From JBCBSS01 sp039819065 (GTDB lineage Bacteria > Bacteroidota > Bacteroidia > Cytophagales > Cyclobacteriaceae), in NCBI GenBank assembly GCA_039819065.1, contig JBCBSS010000087.1, forward strand, positions 1-32,825: 32,825 nt of DNA, read 5' to 3'. The notes under the pieces were generated by a model, which saw only the letters and a program-made list of their open reading frames with translations, searched no databases and was not told the origin of the DNA. Below, piece after piece: positions 15,929 through 24,394 of this stretch. Position numbers and translations under genes: made by a program. Positions within the stretch are counted from its first letter, which is position 1. Every line of letters begins with the position of its first letter.

Positions 15929-17791
15929 TTACTTGGCCAAAGCCATTTCATAAGCTTTGACGTAATACTGTCTGAGGTTGCGCCAATCAAAGTGCTCTGA
16001 AAAGTCTTCGGCCCTATTGCGTTGGATCATACGATAACGTCTGGTGAGCTGCACAAAATCGAATAGACTCTGTGCCAAGTTGTTTACGATGACATCATGA
16101 CGCTTGCGGTTACGTTGCAATACGTAAACTCCTTTGTCCTCATGCTCGCTAAAGCTTTTCTCAACGTAATCACCGAAGCCAGATAAATCCGATGTGATGG
16201 TCGGAACACCACGAGCCACAGATTCTAGCGGTGTATACCCCCATGGTTCGTAGTAGCTCGGGAAAATACCGAGATGGCAACCTCTCACGAAGTCACCATA
16301 ATCGATGCCGAAGAGTGGATTGGTAGAATTAATAAAGTCGGGGTGATATACGATCTTCACTCTATCGTCAGGGCTATTTACCAACTTGGCGCTGCGTAAA
16401 TATTCGAGTATGTCGTCATCCACGTCGTTAACCAAATTGTGGGTAATGATCTTGGGCCAGTCATCTGATTTCCATGACTGAAGGGTTCGGCGATAGCGCA
16501 ACTTCCAATAGTCATCAACATATTGACTAAGGTCCGGTAAGCGGTGGTCATCTTGAGCAGCTGCCGCGGCATAGAATAATTGGTCACCCACTTGATTTTG
16601 AATGACTTCACAAGTTTGTCGTATTTCTTCCAATACCGCTCTCGATTCCAGTACTTCAGGGTTGATTGACCAGGTGGGCCGTTTGGTGATGAAGAACATC
16701 ACCACGGTCGTATCCAGCTTGGCCTTCTTCATCATTTCATTGAGCTTCTCAAGTGCTTCCAAAGTAAGGTCGTACCCTTTGTTTCGGTATTCATAACGAC
16801 CTGATGTAAAGAAGTAAAGCGTATTGTTGAGATCAAAAGAATAGCTAGGAAAGAAATGGCCCATCACGAATTCATGAATCTCCTCCTTGAATTGCTGGTG
16901 AAGGTTTTGCACCTCGTGAAAAGCAGCAAAGCGTTCGATGTTAAGACCATTCGGCGTCACCACATCCGGCTGTTTGCCTAGCAGATGCTTACACTCTAAT
17001 CCTGTCACTTCACTTACTGTGGTAAACACATCGGCTTTGGCTGCACCCTCTCGCTCGATCTGCACCATAGGTTTTATGTAGAATTTTCTAGCGATGATCT
17101 TCCAGTCATACTTGGATAGCATAGAGTAGAACTGGGGGTCATTCATAGCCAGGTATCTCCCCAGTTGCGTAGCATGGGTAGTAAATACCGTTTTGATCGG
17201 CAGCTCTTCATGTTTGATATCCAGAATGGGCAGGCAAGCCATCCACTCATGAAAATGTGCCACTATTGGTTGGCTTTCTTTTACTACTTCTTTGGAGAGT
17301 ATCCTGAAGAAAACCTTTACCAAATCCGAGAGTGCTATTACCTGATCGAGCAACTCATTGTCTTTCTGTGCCTCGATACCAAAATCCACCCACAAGTGCT
17401 GCTTGACATTTTCCAGGCGATTGTAAACGGCATCCAGCTCGAACAAAACAACTCTGGGTCGACCAGTTACCAGCCAGCGGCCGTACAAAACGGTGATACC
17501 CATATTACGCATTTTCTCTACCGCCTGACCATAGGGATCGCTCAGGTCAGTAATGGGATCGAATTCCGCCATGATGTCCTCGTCGATGTATGGGCCTAAC
17601 AGGCAATAGTTATCCCCCCACTTGTCGATCATAGCCGCAATTTTGGATCTTATCACCGTATAAATACCGCCGACCTGGTTGCAGACTTCCCAGGCAGTTT
17701 CTACCAGAAGGACATCTTCTATCTTTTGGGTTTTACTACTTTTAGCGCTGCTTGATTTTTTAGAGGTTGAGGTTTTAGAATTACTAGTCAT
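15929..17791 (-). CDS. Glycogen (starch) synthase, GT3 family (eukaryote-type)
   Basis: 620 residues. It transfers glucose from a nucleotide sugar to a growing alpha-1,4-glucan in the cytoplasm. GT3 hallmarks are ETAWEVCNQVGGIYTVIRSK (31-50, nucleotide-sugar binding), HFHEWMACLP, TTHATQLGRYLA, FTTVSEVTGLECKHLL, and the C-terminal SYYEPWGYTPLES…ITSDLSGFG. This is the fungal/animal type and not the GlgA (GT5) type, as known for many Bacteroidota. The first 25 residues are a Ser/Lys-rich, probably disordered extension. No glgB, glgC or glgP gene is adjacent. A LacI-operator-like dyad lies about 100 bp upstream, consistent with sugar-dependent control (inference). Confidence 0.95.
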   Translation of the reverse strand: MTSNSKTSTSKKSSSAKSSKTQKIEDVLLVETAWEVCNQVGGIYTVIRSKIAAMIDKWGDNYCLLGPYIDEDIMAEFDPITDLSDPYGQAVEKMRNMGITVLYGRWLVTGRPRVVLFELDAVYNRLENVKQHLWVDFGIEAQKDNELLDQVIALSDLVKVFFRILSKEVVKESQPIVAHFHEWMACLPILDIKHEELPIKTVFTTHATQLGRYLAMNDPQFYSMLSKYDWKIIARKFYIKPMVQIEREGAAKADVFTTVSEVTGLECKHLLGKQPDVVTPNGLNIERFAAFHEVQNLHQQFKEEIHEFVMGHFFPSYSFDLNNTLYFFTSGRYEYRNKGYDLTLEALEKLNEMMKKAKLDTTVVMFFITKRPTWSINPEVLESRAVLEEIRQTCEVIQNQVGDQLFYAAAAAQDDHRLPDLSQYVDDYWKLRYRRTLQSWKSDDWPKIITHNLVNDVDDDILEYLRSAKLVNSPDDRVKIVYHPDFINSTNPLFGIDYGDFVRGCHLGIFPSYYEPWGYTPLESVARGVPTITSDLSGFGDYVEKSFSEHEDKGVYVLQRNRKRHDVIVNNLAQSLFDFVQLTRRYRMIQRNRAEDFSEHFDWRNLRQYYVKAYEMALAK

Positions 17792-17882
17792 GGTTGGTTA
17801 TAAAGTGGCTGAAGACGATCTAACTTAATGCGCTACGCATCTTAACTAAAAATAGAAAATTATATATTTCTTTCCGCTATAA

Positions 17883-17911
17883 TTTCAATGTTTGCAAACG
17901 TTTGATTGAAA
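17883..17911. promoter_or_regulatory. Nested palindrome resembling a LacI-family operator
   Basis: The segment contains two overlapping perfect 10-bp palindromes, GTTTGCAAAC (17890-17899) and CAAACGTTTG (17895-17904), framed by TTTCAAT (17883-17889) and ATTGAAA (17905-17911). A central CG with AAAC/GTTT arms is typical of LacI/GalR operators. It lies between the divergent glycogen synthase (104 bp to its start) and alkA-like (about 20 bp) genes. On the glycogen synthase strand, a TTG-N21-TATAATTT promoter-like arrangement follows directly. Confidence 0.5.
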
Positions 17912-17929
17912 TCTATTCGCCTTTTTCTT

Positions 17930-18829
17930 ATGATGACATTCCAAATTCCCCAGCCCGACATCTTCAGTTTTAAGGAATGCCTTTGGTATATCGATCGCAG
18001 CTTTTTGGATGCCACTCATTTTATCGAAAATGAAAGTGTCTATAAGTGGTTGACGGTCAATGATGAGGAGTTACTCATTCGACTTCATGAGAACGAAGAT
18101 GGCGCTGCACTTGATGTTCTAAACAGGGATTCTATTTCAAATGATGAGCAATCTTTACTAACCGGATATATCAGTGATTGGCTTGACCTAGAGGGAGACT
18201 TGGCAAGCTTTTATAAACTGGTGGAAAAAGATCGCTTACTGGCAAAACTGGTCAAACAATACAGAGGCCTAAGGATCATAGGCATTCCGGATCTTTTCGA
18301 AGCACTGTGCTGGTCGATCATTGGCCAGCAGGTCAATCTCACCTTTGCCTTTAAATTGAAAAGTGCTTTGGTGGAATCCTTTGGAAAGAAGTTAGCTTAT
18401 GAAGAGCATCCACTTTACATCTTTCCCAAGCCGGCTCAAATAGCCAGTTTGGAAATCGATGATTTTACCGGCTTGCAATTCTCAAGAAGAAAAGCCGAGT
18501 ACATCATTGATTTGGCTAACATGTTTGTAGAAAATGCCATTGACAAAGCAAGCTTAAAAGCACTTGGCAGTCTTGAAGAGATTGTAGCGAGGCTAGTAGA
18601 AATAAGAGGCATTGGCAAATGGACCGCAAACTATGTTGCGATGAGATGTCTCAAAATGAAAGATGCTTTTCCCATCGAAGATGTTGGATTGCACAACGCT
18701 ATCAAAAATCAACTGGATATGTATGAGAAGCCATCAATCGCCGAGATAGCTGAAATGGCCGATTCATGGAAACCATTCAGGGCTTACGCCACGCTCTATT
18801 TATGGCGATCTTTAGCAGATAAAAAATAA
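17930..18829 (+). CDS. DNA-3-methyladenine glycosylase II (AlkA-type)
   Basis: 298-299 residues, starting at the tandem ATGs 17930/17933; a TTG further upstream overlaps the dyad. It removes alkylated bases in base-excision repair. The C-terminal half is a clear HhH-GPD domain: ALCWSIIGQQVNLTFAFKL, then the helix-hairpin-helix EIRGIGKWTANYVAMR (about 223-238) and the catalytic Asp in FPIEDVGL (Asp250 counted from 17933). The N-terminal part matches the AlkA_N-like domain. It is divergent from the glycogen synthase gene. No Ada or other repair gene is adjacent. Confidence 0.92.
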   Translation: MMTFQIPQPDIFSFKECLWYIDRSFLDATHFIENESVYKWLTVNDEELLIRLHENEDGAALDVLNRDSISNDEQSLLTGYISDWLDLEGDLASFYKLVEKDRLLAKLVKQYRGLRIIGIPDLFEALCWSIIGQQVNLTFAFKLKSALVESFGKKLAYEEHPLYIFPKPAQIASLEIDDFTGLQFSRRKAEYIIDLANMFVENAIDKASLKALGSLEEIVARLVEIRGIGKWTANYVAMRCLKMKDAFPIEDVGLHNAIKNQLDMYEKPSIAEIAEMADSWKPFRAYATLYLWRSLADKK

Positions 18830-18921
18830 ACCGGTTACACCTTTATTCCGCTGATCAATATCAGTGTTATGCATCGGTCAATTTTTGTTAATTTCACTTG
18901 GCTTAATAATCAAGGTATCAC

Positions 18922-19140
18922 ATGTATCTACTAATCATCGTAGCCTCTTTGGTTCTGATCCTACAGGTTGCTCTTTTCTTTATCATTCGCGCTAAAAAGA
19001 AAAAGGAGAAAGAAGACAGTGTAATTGAAAAATATAATATCCGCTCAGCAAGCGATGCTTTTAAGCTGATTAACGATCAGGAAATACCGGAAGAGGATCG
19101 GGTTAAAATAGAGCAATTATACAAAGGAGAAGATGCTTGA
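18922..19140 (+). CDS. Small single-span membrane protein, hypothetical
   Basis: 72 residues: an N-terminal helix (YLLIIVASLVLILQVALFFII) followed by a Lys-rich stretch and a charged tail with SASDAFKLINDQEIPEEDRVKIEQLY. The topology and composition are protein-like and the ATG at 18922 is well placed, but no family is recognised. It lies 67 bp before the glutamate-synthase-like gene on the same strand and may share its transcript. Confidence 0.65.
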   Translation: MYLLIIVASLVLILQVALFFIIRAKKKKEKEDSVIEKYNIRSASDAFKLINDQEIPEEDRVKIEQLYKGEDA

Positions 19141-19207
19141 AAATGTCCTGTTAAGGACAGCCCAGGGTAGTCAGTTTTGTATTTTAGCCAAAAAATAACC
19201 CAACTCC

Positions 19208-20794
19208 ATGCAAGATATTTTAGGCTTTTTCTCTTCTATACCCTGGTGGGTATACGTTCTCGTTGTGTTGGCTTTCATTGCCATTCGTGATATTCTTTTT
19301 AATAAGAATCATACTATACTTCATAACTTTCCACTTGTCGGTCATATACGCTATTTGTTAGAAAAGATTGGCCCGGAGCTTCGCCAGTATATAGTGGCTA
19401 ACAACCGCGAGGAGCTTCCCTTTAATCGCAGTCAGCGATCGTGGATTTATGCATCTTCCAAAAAGCAAAATAACTATCAGGGCTTTGGAACAGATCAGGA
19501 CATTCACAGTCCAGGCCACATATTCATCAATCCTTGCATGATCCCTTTCAAAACGGAAGCGGGTCATCCCAATACCGAAGACCCAAGCTTTCTGCCTTGT
19601 GCAAAAATGATAGGCGAATACAACGGTAGGAAAAGACCATTTCGGCCAAGGTCAATTGTAAATATTTCGGCCATGAGTTTTGGCTCGCTATCGGCCAATG
19701 CCGTAGAGGCTTTGAACAGGGGAGCGTTAAAAGCTGGTTGTTATCACAACACTGGTGAAGGCGCCTTATCTCCCTATCACAAACAGGGTGCAGATGTAGT
19801 CTTCCATATTGGTACCGGATACTTCGGAGTTAGGGATAGTGAAGGCAGGTTCGATGTGAAAAAGTTGGCCAAGTTGACTGAGGAGAATTCCGCTATCAGA
19901 GCCGTAGAGATTAAGCTATCTCAAGGTGCTAAACCCGGTAAGGGTGGTGTATTACCTGCTGCTAAAATCACTAAGGAAATAAGCGACATCAGAGGGATAC
20001 CTATGAACAAGGATGTTATCTCTCCGGCTTATCATACTGCTTTTGAAGATATTCCAGGGCTGTTGAATTTGATAGAAGAAATTGCAGAAGAAACTGGCTT
20101 ACCAGTGGGTTTCAAATCAGCTGTTGGTAAGCTGGGCATGTGGGAAGAGCTAACCGATCTCATGTTGCAGACAAACAAGGGTCCGGATTTCATTACCATT
20201 GACGGTGGTGAGGGTGGTACAGGTGCTGCACCTCCATCTTTCGCCAACCACGTATCGCTTCCATTCGTTTACGGCTTTGCCGAAGTCTACAAGATATTCG
20301 AGAAGAAAGGCTTGGCGAACAGGGTTGTTTTCATAGGTTCAGGCAAGTTAGGGTTCCCTTCTAGCGTAATGATGGCTTTCGCCATGGGATGTGATTTGAT
20401 TAATATTGCCAGGGAGGCGATGCTTTCTATTGGTTGTATTCAGGCACAAGTTTGCCATACTAACCGATGCCCAGCTGGAGTAGCTACACAAAACAAATGG
20501 TTACAAGCTGGTCTGAACCCTAAAGTGAAGGGTGATCGTTTTGCCAATTACATTAAAACGCTGAGTAAGGAAATACTGGAAATAACTCACAGCTGTGGTT
20601 ATGAGCACCCGTGCGAATTGACTATGAATGACGTCGATGTAAGTATGGGAGATAATAATTATACCAAACCGATCTCTCAGACCTACGGATATGAAAAGGT
20701 ACAAGTGCCTTTCAAAAGCATGTACGATCTCAAAAGCTGTGTCTATCTTGGCAAACAGGTGAAAAGCGGAGAGACAGAATTAGTTGAAAGCTAA
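19208..20794 (+). CDS. FMN-binding glutamate synthase family protein, membrane-anchored
   Basis: 528 residues. An N-terminal membrane helix (about 12-27, WWVYVLVVLAFIAI) precedes a TIM-barrel domain like the central FMN part of GltB. Evidence is ISAMSFGSLSANAVEALNRGA, KPGKGGVLPAAKIT, and the FMN/substrate segment ITIDGGEGGTGAAP. Three cysteines (Cys410, Cys416, Cys421 in CIQAQVCHTNRCPAG) match the [3Fe-4S] cluster of glutamate synthases. The amidotransferase and C-terminal GXGXG domains of full GltB are absent, as in the archaeal-type or stand-alone family, so glutaminase-dependent glutamate synthesis is not assured. It probably works as an FMN/Fe-S oxidoreductase at the inner face of the membrane. 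Confidence 0.92.
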   Translation: MQDILGFFSSIPWWVYVLVVLAFIAIRDILFNKNHTILHNFPLVGHIRYLLEKIGPELRQYIVANNREELPFNRSQRSWIYASSKKQNNYQGFGTDQDIHSPGHIFINPCMIPFKTEAGHPNTEDPSFLPCAKMIGEYNGRKRPFRPRSIVNISAMSFGSLSANAVEALNRGALKAGCYHNTGEGALSPYHKQGADVVFHIGTGYFGVRDSEGRFDVKKLAKLTEENSAIRAVEIKLSQGAKPGKGGVLPAAKITKEISDIRGIPMNKDVISPAYHTAFEDIPGLLNLIEEIAEETGLPVGFKSAVGKLGMWEELTDLMLQTNKGPDFITIDGGEGGTGAAPPSFANHVSLPFVYGFAEVYKIFEKKGLANRVVFIGSGKLGFPSSVMMAFAMGCDLINIAREAMLSIGCIQAQVCHTNRCPAGVATQNKWLQAGLNPKVKGDRFANYIKTLSKEILEITHSCGYEHPCELTMNDVDVSMGDNNYTKPISQTYGYEKVQVPFKSMYDLKSCVYLGKQVKSGETELVES

Positions 20795-20810
20795 GGCTTT
20801 AATCTTTACA

Positions 20811-20840
20811 TTTATGCCGATGGTATCAAATCGGCATAAA
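20811..20840. terminator. 11-bp stem-loop between the GltS-like and TMEM175-like genes
   Basis: TTTATGCCGAT (20811-20821) and ATCGGCATAAA (20830-20840) form a perfect stem with an 8-base loop, 17 bp after the upstream stop codon. The right arm ends 5 bp before the next start. No T-run follows, so it could attenuate or act on the mRNA of the downstream gene and need not be a classical terminator. Confidence 0.5.
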
Positions 20841-20845
20841 TAAAA

Positions 20846-21595
20846 GTGCTTCGTGCTCCGCTAAAAAAGTCAGTAGAATTAGACAAAAGCGAATTTAGGC
20901 TTCGAGGTCTGGATAATACCAGAATCGAAGCGCTGAGTGATGGGGTCTTCGCTTTAGCCGTTGCACTACTGATCATATCCTCTTCTATTCCAGAAAACTT
21001 TGATGATCTTCTGAAGTTCATAGATGGGTTTATACCCTTCGCGGCTACGATCTCCCTACTAATGCTCATTTGGTACGAGCATTATATCTTCTTCGTCAGA
21101 TATGGTTTGAAAGATGCCGGTGCCGTAGCTATCAATACGGTTCTCCTGTTCTTGATCCTTTTCTACGTTTATCCACTCAAATTTTTGTTCGGCGTACTCT
21201 ACCAACTGTTTTATGCCATTTTCACTAATAGCAAAGCAAGGTTTGATAGGCTATTCACCGAGGTATTGCGTCAGGATCAAGCTGACGACTTGATGGTAAT
21301 ATATGGGCTTGGCGCCGCGAGTATTTTCATTACCATGGCTGGCCTATATTTTTATGCCTACAGGAAGAAGGAAAAACTGGAACTGGATAAGCTAGAGCGC
21401 TTCGATACACGGACAAGTATTTATAGCAATCTCCTCATGGCTGGCATTCCTATCTGCTCTGCTTTGTTCGCCTTTTTTGAAATGGCCGGTCGTCACACAT
21501 TCACTTTTGCTGGCATGCTCTATTGGCTCTATATGTTCGTTATGCCAGTTTTCGGTGCGATAAGAAGAAAGAAGCGCGTAGCGCTTACCACATAA
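20846..21595 (+). CDS. TMEM175-family (DUF1211) potassium channel-like protein
   Basis: 249 residues with about six membrane segments. The signature is RIEALSDGVFALAVALLI (about 26-43), the R…SDGVFA pore-helix motif of bacterial TMEM175 channels, followed by LIWYEHYIFF (the usual hxxxH region). Bacterial members form tetrameric, leak-like K+ channels. The GTG at 20846 is the only reasonable start: an in-frame TAA lies at 20837 and no early ATG exists. A stem-loop sits just before the start. It is convergent with the HAMP-GAF gene, 34 bp away. Confidence 0.85.
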   Translation: MLRAPLKKSVELDKSEFRLRGLDNTRIEALSDGVFALAVALLIISSSIPENFDDLLKFIDGFIPFAATISLLMLIWYEHYIFFVRYGLKDAGAVAINTVLLFLILFYVYPLKFLFGVLYQLFYAIFTNSKARFDRLFTEVLRQDQADDLMVIYGLGAASIFITMAGLYFYAYRKKEKLELDKLERFDTRTSIYSNLLMAGIPICSALFAFFEMAGRHTFTFAGMLYWLYMFVMPVFGAIRRKKRVALTT

Positions 21596-21629
21596 ATAAT
21601 CAGCTCGAAATACCTGGACTTATCTGATC

Positions 21630-23570
21630 CTACTGGAACATCCCGTCTAGAGATGTTTCTTTCTGATTGGATTTACGTTCGCTTTCCAATTCTTCTTCCA
21701 GTTTTACAATCTGATCTTCAAGTTGCTTTTTGTATCTATCCATTTCCTCTTGTGTGGCCTGGATCTCTTCTGTGTTTTGTCGCATCATTTCTTCCTGCGC
21801 TATCATCTCTTCTTCGCGCTGTTGAGACTCTTCTAAAAGTGACCTCGTTTTCTCCGCTATTTGTTTGTTGGACAGAATGTTGGCTATGCTCTCAGAAAGT
21901 TTCTCAACGAATATGCGCTCATGATCTTCGAATAGTCTGAAAGATGCAATTTCCAATACACCCATTACTTTATCGCGTATTTTGAGCGGCACAATCAGTA
22001 GATTGGATGGCGTGCTTCCACCTAAACCAGAAGTAATGCGAGTATATCCATTGGGTATATTAGTCATGTAAATTGATTCTTTCTCCAGCACGCATTGCCC
22101 TACCAATGATTCTCCAAGGTCTAATTTTTGATCTACAAATTTCTTCTTGCCATAAGCATAGGTAGCAATCCTTTCTAGATAGGCTTCTTCATCGTCCTCG
22201 CCCCTCAATAAGAAAAGTGCACCTTGATTGGCACCAATGTAATTGGTGAGTTGTCTGATAATCTGGTCTCCCAGTATAGTTACATTTTCGGAATCATCTT
22301 TTAAAATATCATTGAACAAGGCCATACCTTGATTAGCCCAATTGACTTTTTGCTGCTCATCTTCAGCCAACCTCAATTTGTTTTGCATGAGGATAATGGC
22401 TTTGGCTAGCACATCATCATTATATCGCTGATCATAATCCGTGCGCAATTCGCCGTTGCCCAATTTGGTCGCGAAATCTGCGGCCACTTTGATTCGCTCT
22501 ACCAAGTTATTGAGTGCATTCTTGGTTTCTCCCAGTTCATCTTTAGTACGAACCGGCACTTGATCAGGAAACTCTCCTTTGGACAACTTGACCATAGAAC
22601 TTTTGATTTCCTTAATTGCCCTGGTCAATACGTTAGAATAAAAAACCACAAGCACAAATCCGATAATAAGCTGTAAGAGAAATAATGCGATGAGAATAAT
22701 GATAGATTCTTGTATTTCTGCACGCGTATCACTTTTGATAAGACTGCCCAATTCATTTAGCTGAGGTGTGATCTCACTCAATGAAGTATACAATTCGCCT
22801 TTCAATCCGGATTCGTTGTTTAGACCGATTTCCTCTTCCAGTTTTACGATATAATTGAACTGTGATTTATAATTCTCTAAGCTGGTGAGGATTTGAATTT
22901 GCTGTGCTTCAAAGTTTGATACAATCTGATCTGGCACAGCCGTAGCCGAGCGGATATCTGAAATGAATTCATCAATTGTACTATTGAACCTGTCCAGGTA
23001 TTTAAGATCTTTTCTCAAAAAGAAATCTTTCTCGTGTCTTCTCAACATGAGCATAGGTACGCGATCATAGGCAAAGTCGCTGTCTTCTACGTTGTGAATA
23101 GCTTTACGCAACTCGCCTTCTACTCCGTGGTCTTTGAAACCGCGTTCACGGTATTTCTCCACCAGATGTTTGAAAGTATCATTGTAGTCATTTATTTCAT
23201 TTGTAGCCGAAAGCCTTACACTGGCCATCTTAGTGTCAGCGATAAGATTGTCCTTATCCAGGTCATTGAGGAGGTGTGAAATAGAAGTAAACTGATCATA
23301 ATATTGACTGAGGTTCGTACTTTGGCCGGTCTCAAGGAATACCGGTTGTTTGAAACCCTCATTCACAAAATTCTTAGCAGAAGCGTTAAGCTTTAAAAAG
23401 TCATTGGCCAGAAGATCGACTTTTTCGTTTACCTGCTTATAGTGAATAATTGTATTGATGGCACTGATGGCGGTGATAATGAGTATAACCGATAGCAACA
23501 GTAGTGAACCAAAGGCTATCAATAACTTCAATCTAATCCTTAGCCTAAGAATAAAATCTTTTAATTTCAT
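21630..23570 (-). CDS. Membrane HAMP-GAF sensor protein with no output domain
   Basis: 646 residues. TM1 is about 14-38. The periplasmic helical sensor (about 40-285) contains RRHEKDFFLRKDLKYL (177-192), as in HBM-type helical sensors of chemoreceptors and kinases. TM2 is 288-312, HAMP about 313-366, a GAF domain about 418-568, and a C-terminal coiled coil (570-632) with EEMMRQNTEEIQATQEEMDRY. There is no histidine kinase, GGDEF, SpoIIE or MCP signalling tip; the chain ends in LDGMFQ. That coiled-coil type usually leads into a further domain in Bacteroidota, so this is either a truncated form or a protein that signals by contact with a partner. The ATG at 23568-23570 fits the first helix. Confidence 0.85.
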   Translation of the reverse strand: MKLKDFILRLRIRLKLLIAFGSLLLLSVILIITAISAINTIIHYKQVNEKVDLLANDFLKLNASAKNFVNEGFKQPVFLETGQSTNLSQYYDQFTSISHLLNDLDKDNLIADTKMASVRLSATNEINDYNDTFKHLVEKYRERGFKDHGVEGELRKAIHNVEDSDFAYDRVPMLMLRRHEKDFFLRKDLKYLDRFNSTIDEFISDIRSATAVPDQIVSNFEAQQIQILTSLENYKSQFNYIVKLEEEIGLNNESGLKGELYTSLSEITPQLNELGSLIKSDTRAEIQESIIILIALFLLQLIIGFVLVVFYSNVLTRAIKEIKSSMVKLSKGEFPDQVPVRTKDELGETKNALNNLVERIKVAADFATKLGNGELRTDYDQRYNDDVLAKAIILMQNKLRLAEDEQQKVNWANQGMALFNDILKDDSENVTILGDQIIRQLTNYIGANQGALFLLRGEDDEEAYLERIATYAYGKKKFVDQKLDLGESLVGQCVLEKESIYMTNIPNGYTRITSGLGGSTPSNLLIVPLKIRDKVMGVLEIASFRLFEDHERIFVEKLSESIANILSNKQIAEKTRSLLEESQQREEEMIAQEEMMRQNTEEIQATQEEMDRYKKQLEDQIVKLEEELESERKSNQKETSLDGMFQ

Positions 23571-23688
23571 GATCTTACCTATGTAATATACCTGGCGTCT
23601 ATACTTAAAGGTAACTTTGGGTAACTAGCTGAGGTTTTGCTGATATATTATTGTTTTGTTACGATAAAATTACCCTTAACCTAAGTGA

Positions 23689-23718
23689 TTGATAATCAGT
23701 ATGAGTTGTGTAATATTG
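23689..23718 (+). promoter_or_regulatory. Candidate Bacteroidota promoter for the MOSC gene
   Basis: TTG (23689-23691), 19 bases, then TAATATTG (23711-23718), one mismatch from TAnnTTTG. The spacing is the canonical 19 bp. Transcription would start near 23725, about 40 bases before the MOSC start at 23766. Confidence 0.4.
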
Positions 23719-23765
23719 ATGTAATATCGAAGCTGAACTAGATAATTCTTAATAAAAGTGAGAAT

Positions 23766-24257
23766 ATGTCATTAGACCAATTAATGGCCAATTTCCATCA
23801 AAAAGGCCGAATAACATGGATTGGCATTCGAGAGACCAGAAAGGCTCCACTTACCGAAGTAAAGGAAGTAACAGCGGATCAAGCTACCGGTTTAATCGGG
23901 GATCACTATGCTGGCAAGACCAATAAAACCAGGCAAGTCACGCTGATTCAGGCCGAGCATCTCAAAGCAGTAGCTTCCTTTATGGGCAGGGATCAAGTAG
24001 ATCCTGGTTTGGTGCGTAGAAATATTGTTGTGCAAGGCATCAATTTGCTTTCACTTAAAGACAAGCAGTTTTCAATAGGTGATGCCATTCTAGAATGCAC
24101 TGGTCTGTGTCATCCTTGTTCGCGCATGGAGCAAAATCTGGGTGTGGGTGGTTATAACGCCATGCGAGGCCACGGTGGGATAACGGCCAGAGTGATTAAA
24201 GGAGGACTGATCAAACTTGAGGATATTATCAGGGTGGTGGATCAGAAAATTCAGTGA
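23766..24257 (+). CDS. MOSC-domain protein
   Basis: 163 residues covering one MOSC (molybdenum cofactor sulfurase C-terminal) domain. Motifs are GLIGDHYAGKTNKTRQVTLIQ (42-62), VRRNIVVQGINL, and CTGLCHPCSRME with Cys111, Cys115 and Cys118; the last is the conserved MOSC cysteine. Then comes GGYNAMRGHGGITARVIKGG. MOSC proteins bind molybdenum cofactor or related sulfur carriers; stand-alone ones (YiiM-like) often reduce N-hydroxylated compounds. Partners are not visible. It is convergent with the DUF6515-like gene, with a REP-like palindrome between the two ends. Confidence 0.92.
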   Translation: MSLDQLMANFHQKGRITWIGIRETRKAPLTEVKEVTADQATGLIGDHYAGKTNKTRQVTLIQAEHLKAVASFMGRDQVDPGLVRRNIVVQGINLLSLKDKQFSIGDAILECTGLCHPCSRMEQNLGVGGYNAMRGHGGITARVIKGGLIKLEDIIRVVDQKIQ

Positions 24258-24284
24258 TCATAAATGGGATCGTCTTAAAAGACA

Positions 24285-24368
24285 GTCATCCCGACGTGAG
24301 GAGAAATCTATCTTGACTTAAGGTATTGGTTATTTGGAAGATAGATTTCTCATTGCATTCGAAATGAC
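24285..24368. repeat. REP-like extended palindrome (GTCATnnCGA…GAGAAATCTATCTT)
   Basis: A perfect 14-bp core stem (24301-24314 with 24338-24351) is extended by imperfectly paired outer arms: GTCATCCCGACGTGAG on the left, and ATTGCATTCGAAATGAC, read as GTCATTTCGAATGCAAT on the reverse strand, on the right. The GTCATTTCGAnnGnAnnGAGAAATCT form is one I know as a dispersed intergenic repeat in Bacteroidota and others, resembling RAYT-mobilised REP elements. It lies between two convergent genes and could also terminate both transcripts. Confidence 0.75.
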
Positions 24369-24394
24369 CGCTTGGAAGGAGTTAATCGGTACAA

